A DNA stretch of 64,000 nt from RPRB01 sp035543115. Lineage in GTDB: Bacteria > Myxococcota > Myxococcia > Myxococcales > Myxococcaceae. Shown here piece by piece: positions 1 to 8,588 of the stretch. Numbering within the stretch: position 1 is the first letter of the stretch; every line of letters starts with the position of its first letter. The notes under the pieces are model-generated. The model saw nothing but the letters and a program-made list of their open reading frames with translations, had not been told where the DNA came from and made no database searches. The translations under genes and the position numbers were made by a program. The stretch is from NCBI GenBank assembly GCA_035543115.1, contig DATKKF010000021.1:22258-86257 (forward strand). The letters run 5' to 3'.

Positions 1-2
1 TC

Positions 3-197
3 GAGAAGTTCGACCTAGATCAGGTGGACTGGGCCAGTGCACTCACCGAATCGAAGCTCAGGTTCATTCGGGACCGCTTCGCCGACGCCAAGATGACCGG
101 GTCGGAGCGGCTGCGCGTCGAGACCTACCTGACGGCCGAGTGGGCGCGCCGTGCCGTGCTCCCGCCGGAGGTCCGGAACCGGGAACGGGCGCCGTGA
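3..197 (+). CDS. C-terminal fragment of an unrecognised protein (5' end outside window)
   Basis: An open frame runs in from the window edge and ends at a TGA (195-197), giving the last 64 residues of a protein. The fragment is charged and soluble, with several Arg/Glu-rich stretches that look helical, and has no membrane segment. Its stop overlaps a downstream GTG (GTGA at 194-197), an arrangement used repeatedly by genuine gene pairs in this window. That overlap and the plausible amino-acid composition are the only support. I do not recognise a family from this short piece. Confidence 0.5.
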   Translation, partial: EKFDLDQVDWASALTESKLRFIRDRFADAKMTGSERLRVETYLTAEWARRAVLPPEVRNRERAP

Positions 198-292
198 GCA
201 CCGCCGCGGACCGGAGCACCGTCCAGCGCCTGGACGCCGAGCGCGCGCGCCGGGCCTCCTCGCCGCCGCCGGCCGTCTGGAGCGGGAACTGA
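194..292 (+). CDS. possible small ORF, 32 aa, unknown
   Basis: A GTG start overlaps the stop of the preceding frame (GTGA) and the ORF ends just before the ATG of the CPBP protease gene at 297. The predicted product is rich in Arg, Ala, Ser and Pro and has no recognisable domain. No convincing Shine-Dalgarno sequence precedes it. It may be a real coupling peptide, the remnant of a longer gene, or a chance ORF. Confidence 0.25.
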   Translation: MSTAADRSTVQRLDAERARRASSPPPAVWSGN

Positions 293-296
293 CCCG

Positions 297-1139
297 ATGC
301 GCTCGGGGGCCTCGGCGCTCTGGCGCAGCATCGTGAGCGAGACCGCAGAGCGCGCCAACGCGGGGGCACGCCTGGCCCTGGAGCGCGACGGTGCCCGGCG
401 CCTCGATCGCGAAGCCGGCGCGGTGCTGCTGACCGCCGTGCTCTGCCTCACCCTCATCCACTTCTTCGGCCGGCCCGGGGTGCTCGAGCACTGGCGACAC
501 CTCTGTGCCGCACTCCACCTAGAGACCGTCTTCCGCCACCTCGAGGGCTACCTGCTGGACGGCCGGGAGGGCCGCTTCCATGCACGCGTCTTCTGGGCCG
601 CCGCCCGCGCGCTCGCCCTCCTGGTGATTCCGGCGGCGGTGGTGACCCTGGTGCTCCGGCGCCCCCTCGGCGAGTTCGGGCTGCGCACCCGAGGGATTCT
701 TCCCCACGTCTGGCTCTACCTGGCGATGCTGCTGCTGATCGCCCCGGCGGTGGTCATCGCCTCCTACACCGAGCCGTTCCAGGCAACCTACCCGTTCTAC
801 CGGGTCGAGCCGGGCGAGCGGCTCTGGCCGAACTTCTGGCTCTGGGAGCTGCTCTACGCCTCGCAGTTCGTGGGGATCGAGTTCTTCTTCCGCGGCTTCC
901 TCGTCCACGGACTGAAGCGAAGGATGGGTTACACCGCGGTCTGGGCCTCGCTGGTCCCGTACACCATGATCCACTTCGAGAAGCCGCTCGCCGAGTGCCT
1001 CGGCGCGGTGGTCGCCGGCTGGGTGCTCGGGACGCTGAGCCTCAGGACCGGCTCGATGTGGTGGGGCGCCGCCATCCACACCGTGGTCGCCTGGGGCATG
1101 GACCTGCTCTCGCTGGGCCACCAGGGCCGGCTGGGCTGA
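297..1139 (+). CDS. CPBP-family intramembrane metalloprotease-like protein
   Basis: A 280-residue polytopic membrane protein. Hydrophobic segments lie at about residues 40-58, 97-115, 133-155 and in a C-terminal block at about 178-275. The C-terminal half carries the CPBP (CAAX protease and bacteriocin-processing) layout: a Glu followed by three aromatic residues and Arg-Gly (IEFFFRG), then a YTMIHF segment supplying the second-motif His, then a final HTVVAW segment. In the family the first motif is EExxxR; here the first Glu is Ile, so only one of the paired glutamates is present. Family members cleave or modify membrane peptides and prenylated proteins; no substrate can be read here. The start has only a weak ribosome site. 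It ends 21 bases from a convergent gene. Confidence 0.75.
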   Translation: MRSGASALWRSIVSETAERANAGARLALERDGARRLDREAGAVLLTAVLCLTLIHFFGRPGVLEHWRHLCAALHLETVFRHLEGYLLDGREGRFHARVFWAAARALALLVIPAAVVTLVLRRPLGEFGLRTRGILPHVWLYLAMLLLIAPAVVIASYTEPFQATYPFYRVEPGERLWPNFWLWELLYASQFVGIEFFFRGFLVHGLKRRMGYTAVWASLVPYTMIHFEKPLAECLGAVVAGWVLGTLSLRTGSMWWGAAIHTVVAWGMDLLSLGHQGRLG

Positions 1140-1160
1140 CGGCGCACTCCGGGCGGCTGC

Positions 1161-2612
1161 TCAGCCGGCCGCGGCCGGCACGCAGAGCAGCGCCACGCCC
1201 TCGCCCGACAGCTCCACCGCGGGCGCGGGCGTGCCCTCCGGGCCTTCCCAGCCGAGCGCCACCACGCGCGGGCTGAGCTGGCCCTGCCACCCGACCCAGT
1301 GCTGGAGCGGGACGGTGACCGGCGCGTCATGCCGCACCTCGGTGGAGCGCAGAGGGCCGGGCAGCGCGAGCAGCACCTGCCCCACCCCGCTCAGGTGCAC
1401 GAGGTCCAGGTCGGGTGCCACCTCGCTCGGCACGCGCCCGTTCTCGAACATCACCGGCTCCTCGAAGCCGAACACCCAGTCCTCGCGGAGGTAGACGCTC
1501 TCGTCGCCGAGGTCGACGGCGAGGAACGTCCTGCCCATCACCCCGAGCCATGCCGTGCCCGTGCCCACCAGGCGGTGCATGCGCACCGGGCCCCAGCCGA
1601 AGGGCTTGTCGGTCACCCGGCCGCGGAAGCGCTTGAACTCGGCCCTGGCCTCGATGACCCCGGTCCATCCGAGCAGCCCCGCGGTCCGGACCAGCACCTC
1701 GCCCCGGACCTCGACCCGGACCGCCTCGGGTGTCACGGTGAAGGTCCGGCTCCCGTCCCCGGGGAGCTTCCCGGCGACGGTGGTCAGCTCGGTGGGGCGC
1801 GCCACCGGGCGCGACGGGTCGGCCAGCGCCGCCTTCGCCGCCTCGCGGAGCGGTCTCGGTGGCGCAGAAACAGCCGCCTCGGGCACCGGAGAGAACTGCT
1901 GGACCGGAGCCGGTGGAGGCACCTCGGGGGCCTTCGCCGGCTCGCTCTCGGCGTCGAAGGTGGGGAGCGGCGCGGCGGGCACCGGCGCTGCCGCGGCGAC
2001 GGTCTCGGTGAGCGGGATGGGGGCCGCCGGCGCGCCGCCGAGCTGGGTCACGGAAACCACCGGGAGCTCCTGGGTCAACCCCGGAATCTTCTGCTCGGCC
2101 GGGGGGGTGGGCGGACGTGGCGGCACGGGGACGGGCCGCGCCTCGGCAGCGAGCGCCTTGGCCATCTTCTCCGCCATTGCCTCCGAGCCCGCCTTCACGA
2201 AGTGCTCCCGGGCGCGGCCGTACTGGCCGGCCTGGGCCAGCGCGAGTCCGAGGTAGTTGTGCGCCTTGAGGTGCCCGGGCTGCAGGTCGACCGCGGTCTC
2301 GAACTCGCGCACCGCCCGGGTCAGCTGATTGGACTTGAGGTACACCAGGCCCAGGTTGACCCGCAGCGTCGGGTCGGCCCCGTTCTCCCGGACCAGCGCC
2401 TCGTACACCTCCGCCGCGCGGACGAAGTCTCCGAGCTTGAAGTAGGCCAGGCCGAGGAGGTTCTTGGCCTTCTCGTCGCCCGGGCGCATCTGGTACGCCC
2501 GCTCGAGGTGGTCGCGGGCCTCCGTCAGCTGCCCCTGCTGGAGCAGCTCGCCCCCGCGGTAGAGGGCCTCGAGAAAGACCGCATCGGTGGCCTCCGCCGG
2601 ATTCACCGCCAC
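1161..2612 (-). CDS. TPR-repeat protein with C-terminal AIM24-like domain
   Basis: A 483-residue protein with three parts. Residues about 10-150 form four tetratricopeptide repeats (alternating helices, with N-LG-Y-K style TPR consensus such as NLGLVYLKSNQLTRAV), expected to bind protein partners. Residues about 155-285 are a Pro/Ala-rich linker. Residues about 290-480 are a beta-rich domain matching the AIM24 (TerD-like jelly roll) family, with the signature FENGRVPSEV and HLSGVGQVLLAL. No signal peptide, so it is probably cytoplasmic. The ATG overlaps the end of the upstream lytic transglycosylase gene by 10 bases, so the two are co-transcribed and probably translationally coupled. The biochemical role of bacterial AIM24 proteins is not established. 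Confidence 0.8.
   Translation of the reverse strand: MAVNPAEATDAVFLEALYRGGELLQQGQLTEARDHLERAYQMRPGDEKAKNLLGLAYFKLGDFVRAAEVYEALVRENGADPTLRVNLGLVYLKSNQLTRAVREFETAVDLQPGHLKAHNYLGLALAQAGQYGRAREHFVKAGSEAMAEKMAKALAAEARPVPVPPRPPTPPAEQKIPGLTQELPVVSVTQLGGAPAAPIPLTETVAAAAPVPAAPLPTFDAESEPAKAPEVPPPAPVQQFSPVPEAAVSAPPRPLREAAKAALADPSRPVARPTELTTVAGKLPGDGSRTFTVTPEAVRVEVRGEVLVRTAGLLGWTGVIEARAEFKRFRGRVTDKPFGWGPVRMHRLVGTGTAWLGVMGRTFLAVDLGDESVYLREDWVFGFEEPVMFENGRVPSEVAPDLDLVHLSGVGQVLLALPGPLRSTEVRHDAPVTVPLQHWVGWQGQLSPRVVALGWEGPEGTPAPAVELSGEGVALLCVPAAAG
1164..1179. repeat. perfect 16-bp GC palindrome at convergent gene ends
   Basis: GCCGGCCGCGGCCGGC is a perfect inverted repeat lying directly beside the stop codon of the minus-strand TPR/AIM24 gene and 25 bases after the stop of the plus-strand protease gene. 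It encodes the Ala/Gly-rich last residues of the TPR protein. It could form a bidirectional pause or terminator hairpin, but there is no T-tract. Confidence 0.3.
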
Positions 2613-3238
2613 GTCGCCGGCTCCGCCTGCGAGGTCATCGCCAACTCCTGCTTGTACTGGTAGTACAGCGCCAGGACCTTCTGGACGTAGGCCCTCGTCT
2701 CCTCGAACGGAGGAACCTGGTTGCCGTACTTCCGCACCGCGTCCGGACCGGCGTTGTACGCGGCGACGATGGTCTCCATCTGACCGGCGAACTCGTTGGC
2801 CAGCACGCGCAGGTACCGCACGCCGCCGAAGATGTTCTGCCGCGCATCGAAGATGTCCCGCACGTACATGTCCGAGGCGGTGCCGGGCATCAGCTGCATC
2901 AGCCCCGAGGCGCCCTTCCGTGAGAGCGCGTGCGGATCGAAGTTGCTCTCGGCGTGGGCCACCGCGCGTACCAGCGGCAGCGGGATGTTGTACTTGCGCG
3001 CCGCCTCCTCCATCCAGGCGAGATAGAGCGACGGAGCGATGACCGAGCGCGCGGGCGCCTCGGCCGGACGCGGCGCCTGGCGGAACGACGAACCGCCCAG
3101 ACGGCGCGCCTTCACCCCCGCGGGCGGCACGTTGGTGTAGACGATGGTGCCGTCCTTCTCGCGGTACGTGTAGATGGCGCTGGCGCGCACGGGCAGAGCC
3201 GGGAGCAGCGCGATCAGGAGCGCAGGGAGAAGACGCAT
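2603..3238 (-). CDS. secreted lytic transglycosylase (SLT/GH23) with DUF4124-like N-terminus
   Basis: A 211-residue exported enzyme. Residues 1-20 are a signal peptide (MRLLPALLIALLPALPVRAS). Residues about 20-45 match the DUF4124 pattern (IYTYREKDGTIVYTNVPP), often found at the N-terminus of envelope proteins. Residues about 70-200 are the SLT domain: the catalytic Glu in AESNFDP, then GLMQLMPGTA, the N-x-GG-YL motif (NIFGGVRYLR) and AAYNAGPDAV. It cleaves the glycan strand of peptidoglycan, forming 1,6-anhydro-MurNAc ends, in the periplasm. It is transcribed divergently from nadB and overlaps the downstream TPR/AIM24 gene. Confidence 0.9.
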   Translation of the reverse strand: MRLLPALLIALLPALPVRASAIYTYREKDGTIVYTNVPPAGVKARRLGGSSFRQAPRPAEAPARSVIAPSLYLAWMEEAARKYNIPLPLVRAVAHAESNFDPHALSRKGASGLMQLMPGTASDMYVRDIFDARQNIFGGVRYLRVLANEFAGQMETIVAAYNAGPDAVRKYGNQVPPFEETRAYVQKVLALYYQYKQELAMTSQAEPATWR

Positions 3239-3336
3239 CGCGAGGAAGCCGGTGACGACTCTACTGAACCCGGCGCGGAAACCTCAAGAAATGGCCTTGT
3301 TTCCGCCGGGTTGGGGGCGGTACACGTGGCGACAGC

Positions 3337-4920
3337 ATGCCCCAGCGGTTCGACTTCCTGGTGCTCGGCGGTGGTGTGGCGGGCCTGTCGTTCGCGCTCG
3401 AGGCCGCGCAGCGCGGGTCGGTCGCGGTGCTCACCAAGCGCAGCCGGTCCGAGAGCAACACCATGTATGCCCAAGGGGGAGTCGCCGCCGTCCTCTCCGA
3501 GCGCGACAGCTTCGAGCAGCACGTCGCCGACACGGTGGACGCCGGGGCGGGCCTGAACAATGCCCAGGCGGTGTCGGTCACTGTGCACGAGGGCCCGGAG
3601 CGCATCCGCGAGCTGGCGGCGCTGGGCGCACATTTCGATACCCGGCCCAACGGCGAGTTCGACCTCGGCCGGGAGGGCGGACATACCCGGCGCCGCATCG
3701 TGCACGCCGGGGACATCACCGGGCGGGAGATCGAGCGCGCCCTGCTCGCCGCCTGCGACGACCGCCCGAACATCCGCTTCGTCTCCGACGCCGCGGCGAT
3801 CGACCTCATCCTCGACCGCCGCAGCCCCCACGGGCAGCCACGCTGTCTCGGGGCGTACGTGCTGCTCTCCACCGGGGAGATCGAGACCTTCCTCGGCAAG
3901 GTGACGGTCCTCGCCACCGGAGGCGCGGGGAAGGTGTACCTGTACACGACCAACCCCGACGTCGCGACGGGCGACGGGGTGGCCATGGCGTACCGGGCGG
4001 GCGCGCGGATCGCCAACATGGAGTTCTACCAGTTCCACCCCACCTGCCTCTTCAGCCCCGAGGCGAAGAACTTCCTCATCTCCGAGGCGTTACGCGGCGA
4101 GGGCGGCAAGCTGCGGCTGCGCAGCGGCGCGCCCTTCATGGAGCGCTACGACCCCCGCGCCGAACTCGCCCCGCGCGACATCGTCGCCCGGGCGATCGAC
4201 TCGGAGCTGAAGCGCACCGGCGACGACTTCGTCCTCCTGGACATGACCCACCTGGGGCGCGCCTTCCTCATCGAGCGCTTCCCCAACATCTACGAGACCT
4301 GCAAGGCGTTCGGCATCGACATGGCGGTGCAGCCCATCCCGGTGGTGCCCGCGGCCCACTACCAGTGCGGCGGCGTGTCGACCGACCTCGGCGGGCGCAC
4401 CAGCGTGCCGGGGCTCTTCGCCGTCGGCGAGGTGGCGCACACCGGGCTGCACGGGGCGAACCGGCTGGCCTCCAACTCGCTGCTCGAGGGGCTGGTCTTC
4501 GGTCACCGGGCGGCGCGCGTCGCGGCCGAGGAGCTCCCGCCCAAGGCGCAGGGCGAGGACGTTCCCCCGTGGGACCCCGGGGCGGCAGTGGACCCGAACG
4601 AGGCGGTGCTCGTCACCCACAACTGGGAAGAGGTCCGCCGGCTGATGTGGAACTACGTGGGGATCGTCCGGACCGACAAGCGCCTGATGCGCGCCCGCCG
4701 CCGGCTCGACCTGCTCCGCGAGGAGATCCGCGACTACTACTGGCGGTTCAAGGTGACCCGCGACGTCATCGAGCTGCGGAACATCGCCGACGTGGCCCAC
4801 CTCATCGTCGAGTGCGCCAGCCGCCGCAAGGAGAGCCGCGGCCTGCACTACACGCTCGACTACCCGAACCGCGACGACCACAACTGGAAACAGGACACCG
4901 TCGTCCAGCGCGAGATCTGA
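3337..4920 (+). CDS. nadB: L-aspartate oxidase
   Basis: A 527-residue FAD enzyme that oxidises L-aspartate to iminoaspartate, the first step of de novo NAD synthesis. Visible motifs: the N-terminal dinucleotide fold LVLGGGVAGLSFALEA, the flavin-contact YAQGGVAAVL, active-site regions HTRRRIVHAGDITG, EFYQFHPTCLF and SEALRGEGG, and the C-terminal FAD segment CGGVSTDLGGRTSVPGLFAVGE followed by HGANRLASNSLLEG. A helical C-terminal domain follows, as in the succinate dehydrogenase/fumarate reductase flavoprotein family; length and the absence of Sdh-specific linkage favour NadB. No nadA or nadC lies nearby. It leads a plus-strand run (rhomboid, LOG, TonB-like). Confidence 0.95.
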   Translation: MPQRFDFLVLGGGVAGLSFALEAAQRGSVAVLTKRSRSESNTMYAQGGVAAVLSERDSFEQHVADTVDAGAGLNNAQAVSVTVHEGPERIRELAALGAHFDTRPNGEFDLGREGGHTRRRIVHAGDITGREIERALLAACDDRPNIRFVSDAAAIDLILDRRSPHGQPRCLGAYVLLSTGEIETFLGKVTVLATGGAGKVYLYTTNPDVATGDGVAMAYRAGARIANMEFYQFHPTCLFSPEAKNFLISEALRGEGGKLRLRSGAPFMERYDPRAELAPRDIVARAIDSELKRTGDDFVLLDMTHLGRAFLIERFPNIYETCKAFGIDMAVQPIPVVPAAHYQCGGVSTDLGGRTSVPGLFAVGEVAHTGLHGANRLASNSLLEGLVFGHRAARVAAEELPPKAQGEDVPPWDPGAAVDPNEAVLVTHNWEEVRRLMWNYVGIVRTDKRLMRARRRLDLLREEIRDYYWRFKVTRDVIELRNIADVAHLIVECASRRKESRGLHYTLDYPNRDDHNWKQDTVVQREI

Positions 4921-4924
4921 AGCG

Positions 4925-5611
4925 GTGGAACCCACTCCGACTCCACGGCCCCGGCCGGTGCCCCGGGCACCGCCTCCGCTGTTCTCCTGGACCTACCTCG
5001 GGCTTTGCGTGCTGGTGTTCCTGCCGCACGCCCTGGACGGGGAGCCACCGGACCGCTTCGTCCTCTACGGGCCGGCCGTCGCCGCGGGGCAGTGGTGGCG
5101 CGTGCTCACCTGCAACCTCGAGCACGTGACGCCGCTGCACATCCTGTTGAACGGGCTGAGCATCTACAGCTTCGGACCGGTGGTGGAGCGGCAGATCGGC
5201 ACGGCCCGGCTGTTCGTGGTGTCCCTCATCTGCGGGCTCACCTCGTCCGCGGCGGCCCTGGCCTTCACCTGGTTCCTCAAGAGCGCCGGCGCATCGGGCG
5301 TCATCGCCGGATGGCTCGGGCTGGCCTTGCCCATCTTCGACGGCCGGGCCCGGAAGGTGCTGCTGCAGTGGACCATCCTCCTGGTGCTGGTCAGCCTCGC
5401 GCCGCGGGTGAGCTGGGCCGCGCACCTGGGCGGCTTCCTCGGTGGGCTGGTGCCCGGGTTGCTCATCCGGTACGGGGCCCGGCGCGACCCGACGCGCCCC
5501 TTCCGTCCCTTCGACCGGCTCGCGCTCCCGCTGCTCGTCCTCGCCGCAGTGACGGTGTTCCTCGCGGTGCGCATGCATGCCCCCGCGAGCTTCGGAATCC
5601 CGCCCGCGTGA
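4925..5611 (+). CDS. rhomboid-family intramembrane serine protease
   Basis: A 228-residue protein with a Pro-rich N-terminus and about six membrane segments. The rhomboid catalytic dyad is visible: Ser in GASGVIAG (about residue 120) and His in AHLGGFLGGLVPG (about residue 160). An N-terminal HILLNGLSIYSFG segment matches the conserved HxxxN region before it. Rhomboids cleave transmembrane segments of other proteins; the substrate is unknown. The gene starts with GTG four bases after nadB and overlaps the next gene by GTGA, so it sits in an operon with both. One caveat is that some rhomboid-like proteins are inactive, but both catalytic residues are present here. Confidence 0.85.
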   Translation: MEPTPTPRPRPVPRAPPPLFSWTYLGLCVLVFLPHALDGEPPDRFVLYGPAVAAGQWWRVLTCNLEHVTPLHILLNGLSIYSFGPVVERQIGTARLFVVSLICGLTSSAAALAFTWFLKSAGASGVIAGWLGLALPIFDGRARKVLLQWTILLVLVSLAPRVSWAAHLGGFLGGLVPGLLIRYGARRDPTRPFRPFDRLALPLLVLAAVTVFLAVRMHAPASFGIPPA

Positions 5612-6183
5612 GCCGCCCGTTCCACGTCTGCGTCTTCTGCGGGGCCCGGAGCGGCAAGTCCCCAGCGTACGCCGAGGCGGCGGCAGCGCTCGGGCGGTGC
5701 ATCGGGGAGCGGGGCCTCGGCCTGGTGTACGGCGGCGCGCGGGTCGGGCTCATGGGCACGCTCGCCGAGGCGGCGCTCTCGGCGGGGGCGCCCGTCCTCG
5801 GCGTGCTGCCCCGTTCCCTGTCGAGCGTGGAGGTGGCACACCCCGGGCTCACCGAGCTGGTGCTGGTCGACGGGCTGCATGCGCGGAAGGCGCGGATGAC
5901 GGCGGAGAGCGACGCCTTCGTTGCCCTGCCCGGCGGCTTCGGCACCCTGGACGAGCTGTTCGAGGCGCTCACCTGGGCTCAGCTCGGGCTGCACACCCGG
6001 CCGCTGGGGCTCCTGAACGTCGACGGGTTCTGGGATCCGCTGGTGGCCACCCTCGAGCGGCAGGTCGCCCAGGGCTTCGTCACCCCGTCGGACCGGGCGC
6101 GCCTCTCGGTCGCGGCCGGGCCCGATGCGCTGCTCGACGCGCTCGGTGCGCCCGTGGAACAATCCCCCCACGTCGGCCGTTGA
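5608..6183 (+). CDS. LOG-family protein (TIGR00730 type, cytokinin riboside phosphoribohydrolase-like)
   Basis: A 191-residue protein beginning at a GTG that overlaps the rhomboid stop (GTGA, 5608-5611). It has the whole LOG/Rossmann fold: FCGARSGKSPAY, GLVYGGARVGLMG (nucleotide binding), the Arg in HARKARM and the diagnostic PGGFGTLDE active-site motif. Family members hydrolyse nucleoside 5'-monophosphates at the N-glycosidic bond, releasing free bases such as cytokinins or adenine. In bacteria without plants this is usually regarded as nucleotide salvage or housekeeping. The start was chosen from the overlap and from the family N-terminus a few residues before the first beta strand. Confidence 0.9.
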   Translation: MSRPFHVCVFCGARSGKSPAYAEAAAALGRCIGERGLGLVYGGARVGLMGTLAEAALSAGAPVLGVLPRSLSSVEVAHPGLTELVLVDGLHARKARMTAESDAFVALPGGFGTLDELFEALTWAQLGLHTRPLGLLNVDGFWDPLVATLERQVAQGFVTPSDRARLSVAAGPDALLDALGAPVEQSPHVGR

Positions 6184-6243
6184 ACTCGGGACGAGGGTCG
6201 GAGCGGGCTGGGCCCCCCGGGGCCGAGGGAGGAGCAGCGAGCC

Positions 6244-7317
6244 GTGCCGACGCCGCGGAGGCCCCTGCATCAGAGGCCCCTCCTCCGGGCGCTGGCCCTC
6301 TCGCTGCTGTTGCACGGGGCGCTGGTGGTCTGGCTCGTCCGGACCGTCGGCTCGAGGCCGGCGCCTCCACCGCCGCGCCCGGCGACGCGCGTCTCCCTGC
6401 GTCCCCTGCCACCTCACCCACCGGTGCTGGACCGGCACCCGACGCCGCCTGGGACGCCCCCGCGCAGCCCCGCCCAGCCGTCCGCCCCTGCGACCGCCTC
6501 CCGTCCGCCCGCGGGTGGCGGATCGACCTCCTCCTCCGGGTCCGAGGCGAGCGGCGCCGTGCGACCGCCGTCTGCCGATGCGCCCATCCAGCTGTTCCCG
6601 GGGGGCGCGGTGTCGCGGGGCGCCGGGCCGGTCCCGCCCGGAGACCCGGGCGCGTCCATGGCGCGCGACGTCCCCGAGAGCCGCGAGGTCGAGGGCCACC
6701 GGGTCCAGCAGCGGATTGAGACCTGGCGAGGGGACGGTCTGGCCGAGCGCCTCGTCGCCACCGGAGTCGACGACTACTTCAAGGACTACCGGCGCGCGCT
6801 GCAGGCGAACATGGGGCCGCCTCCGCCGGGCGGAGGGCCGAAGCACGGGGACCTCACCGCCGGGCAGCGGTGGATCAACGCCTGGCTCGCCGCGCTCGAG
6901 GAGGCCGACCCGTCGCGCGAGCCTCCGCCCCGTGGCGAGCGCATGCCCGACCGCGACGTGCAGGACGTGACCGGCCGGATGGACGAGTTCATCGGCAACC
7001 ATCTCGGGCCCATGGCGGTGCAGCCGAGCTTCGCCGGGCAGCGGCTCCTCCGGCGCGCCGCGGCCGGCGTTCCGGTGGCGGTCCTCCACATCGTCCAGCG
7101 CGCCGACGGCTCCATCGCCTCGACCGAGCTGGTCGCCTCGAGCGGAGACAAGGCCTTCGACGCCTACGTCGTGGAGCACGCGCCGGTCGCGCTCGCCGCG
7201 GTGCCGCGGCCGCCGGCGCGCCAGGGTGCTGGGCTGCATCCCGATGGAACGCGGACCGAGTGGGCCTTCTATCGCGCCGAGGGAGGCTGCGGGGTGCTCC
7301 TGCTCCGGGTGTACTGA
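6244..7317 (+). CDS. TonB-like periplasmic energy-transducer protein
   Basis: A 357-residue protein with TonB architecture. It has a basic N-terminus, a single membrane anchor at about residues 15-33 (LALSLLLHGALVVWLV, including the S-x(3)-H pattern of TonB anchors), a long Pro/Ser-rich periplasmic spacer to about residue 150, and a C-terminal globular domain (about 270-350) with the TonB-like sequence VLHIVQRADGSIASTELVASSGDKAFDAYVVE. GTG start with a good ribosome site (GGAGGAG about 7 bases upstream). TonB proteins couple ExbB/ExbD proton flow to outer-membrane transporters; an exbB-exbD pair sits at 24.9-26.1 kb, but a link is inference. The conserved C-terminus differs enough that the partner receptors cannot be guessed. 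Confidence 0.7.
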   Translation: MPTPRRPLHQRPLLRALALSLLLHGALVVWLVRTVGSRPAPPPPRPATRVSLRPLPPHPPVLDRHPTPPGTPPRSPAQPSAPATASRPPAGGGSTSSSGSEASGAVRPPSADAPIQLFPGGAVSRGAGPVPPGDPGASMARDVPESREVEGHRVQQRIETWRGDGLAERLVATGVDDYFKDYRRALQANMGPPPPGGGPKHGDLTAGQRWINAWLAALEEADPSREPPPRGERMPDRDVQDVTGRMDEFIGNHLGPMAVQPSFAGQRLLRRAAAGVPVAVLHIVQRADGSIASTELVASSGDKAFDAYVVEHAPVALAAVPRPPARQGAGLHPDGTRTEWAFYRAEGGCGVLLLRVY

Positions 7318-7346
7318 CCCCGGCTGGCGGAGGGCGGCGGCTCTGG

Positions 7347-8027
7347 TCAGCGGGCGGCGCGCGAGGTCGAGACGGCCGGCGGGGGCGTGGGTCCGGGCGC
7401 GGGTGGCGCCCCCACCGGGAACCTCATCTCCACCTGCCCCTGAGTGGACGACATGCGGAACAGCAGAACCTGCGTGGCCGGGCCGACGAGCGGATGACCG
7501 GCGACGGTCATCGGGAAGCGCACCGCGTACATGGTCCAGAAGTCGCCCATGTACGGGTAGTAGGCCCGGATGTCCTGGTTGGCGCGCCCCACCCGCTTGA
7601 TGGCCAGCGGCGCGACCTCTCCCTGGTCCGTGGCCAGGCTCAGCCGCCAGATGGTGCCCCGGGAGTCGAAGTCGTCGAAGCGCCGGTCGACGAGGCTCAC
7701 CCCGAAGACCAGCTCGTGCGACTCGGCGGCGGCGGCGTGCTCGCGGGCGAGGGTCTCGTCGAGCTTGGCCTCGGGCCAGCTCTGGAACAGGGCCTGGCGG
7801 CGGACCCGTGCCTCGCGGAACTCCGGGCTCTGGTAGGTGGCGGCGCAGTACAGCCGGGTGTCGAGCCCTGCGTAGACCTCGCGGTGCTCGGTGGCCCTGG
7901 CGAGCGCGGTCTGGTAGCGAGCCTCCGCCTTCGCGTCCGGGAGCTCGGCCCCGGGCTCCCCGATGGCCGGGGGAACCGCGGCACATCCGGCGGCCCCGAG
8001 CAGGAGGAGCAGCGGCGCGGCCTTCAC
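7347..8027 (-). CDS. uncharacterised lipoprotein
   Basis: A 226-residue protein starting at a GTG that overlaps the pyrE stop (GTGA, 8024-8027). Residues 1-15 are a lipoprotein signal with the Cys of a GAAGC lipobox. The mature part is mixed alpha/beta with a conserved-looking core (FGVSLVDRRFDDFDSRGTIW, YYPYMGDFWTMYAVRFP) that I do not recognise, and a Pro/Ala-rich C-terminus. It is the last gene of the bacN-bacO-bacP-padC-pyrE run. The coupling suggests co-expression with pyrE, but no functional link is visible. Confidence 0.6.
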   Translation of the reverse strand: MKAAPLLLLLGAAGCAAVPPAIGEPGAELPDAKAEARYQTALARATEHREVYAGLDTRLYCAATYQSPEFREARVRRQALFQSWPEAKLDETLAREHAAAAESHELVFGVSLVDRRFDDFDSRGTIWRLSLATDQGEVAPLAIKRVGRANQDIRAYYPYMGDFWTMYAVRFPMTVAGHPLVGPATQVLLFRMSSTQGQVEMRFPVGAPPAPGPTPPPAVSTSRAAR

Positions 8028-8584
8028 GGAAGGAAGTCGCTCCGGGTGAAGAGGGTGGAGAGCCCGTAGCCCTTCTGGGTGACCGCCTCCCGGCCGCCCT
8101 CCAGCCGGTCCACGAGCGCGAAGACGCAGCGGACGCGCAGACCCGCCGCCTCGACCCGCTCGATGGCCTTCAGGGTGCTCGCGCCGGTGGTCACCACGTC
8201 CTCCACCACCGCCACCTCGGCGCGGTCGGCGATGAGGCTGCGGCCCTCGATCCACTCTCCGGTGCCGTGGCCCTTCGGCTCCTTGCGCACGATGAATGCG
8301 GGGATTGGCGAGCCGGCCAGGTAGCTGGTGAAGCTCACCGCCGAGGCGAGCGGATCGGCCCCGAGGGTGAGTCCGCCCACCGCCGCGGCGGCCGGCGCGA
8401 GCCGCTGGATGTCGCGCCACAGCAGGCGCCCGACGAGGAAGTGGCCCTCCGCGGTGAGCACCGTGCGCTTGCAGTCGATGTAGAAGTCGCTCTCCTTGCC
8501 CGAGGAGAGCGTCACCCGCCTCTTCTCGAACGACAGCTGGGTCAAGAGCTCGAGGAGTCGCGCGCGATCCCGGTCCAGCGCCAT
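8024..8584 (-). CDS. pyrE: orotate phosphoribosyltransferase
   Basis: A 186-residue enzyme that joins orotate to PRPP to make OMP in de novo pyrimidine synthesis. The type I phosphoribosyltransferase PRPP loop VAVVEDVVTTGAST is at about residues 120-133. The family N-terminal region (VTLSSGKESDFYIDCKR), a Lys/Glu-rich catalytic loop (FIVRKEPKGHGTGEWIEG) and GGLTLGADPLA are also present. Length is close to the family norm of about 190-210. The gene is 4 bases downstream of padC and overlaps a lipoprotein gene, so it sits inside the bactofilin operon. Confidence 0.93.
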   Translation of the reverse strand: MALDRDRARLLELLTQLSFEKRRVTLSSGKESDFYIDCKRTVLTAEGHFLVGRLLWRDIQRLAPAAAAVGGLTLGADPLASAVSFTSYLAGSPIPAFIVRKEPKGHGTGEWIEGRSLIADRAEVAVVEDVVTTGASTLKAIERVEAAGLRVRCVFALVDRLEGGREAVTQKGYGLSTLFTRSDFLP

Positions 8585-8588
8585 GGGG

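Noticed and set aside
3297..3326. TTGTTT-18-TACACG as the nadB promoter
   Set aside because: It would leave a leader of only about 4 bases before the ATG, and the -10 is weak.
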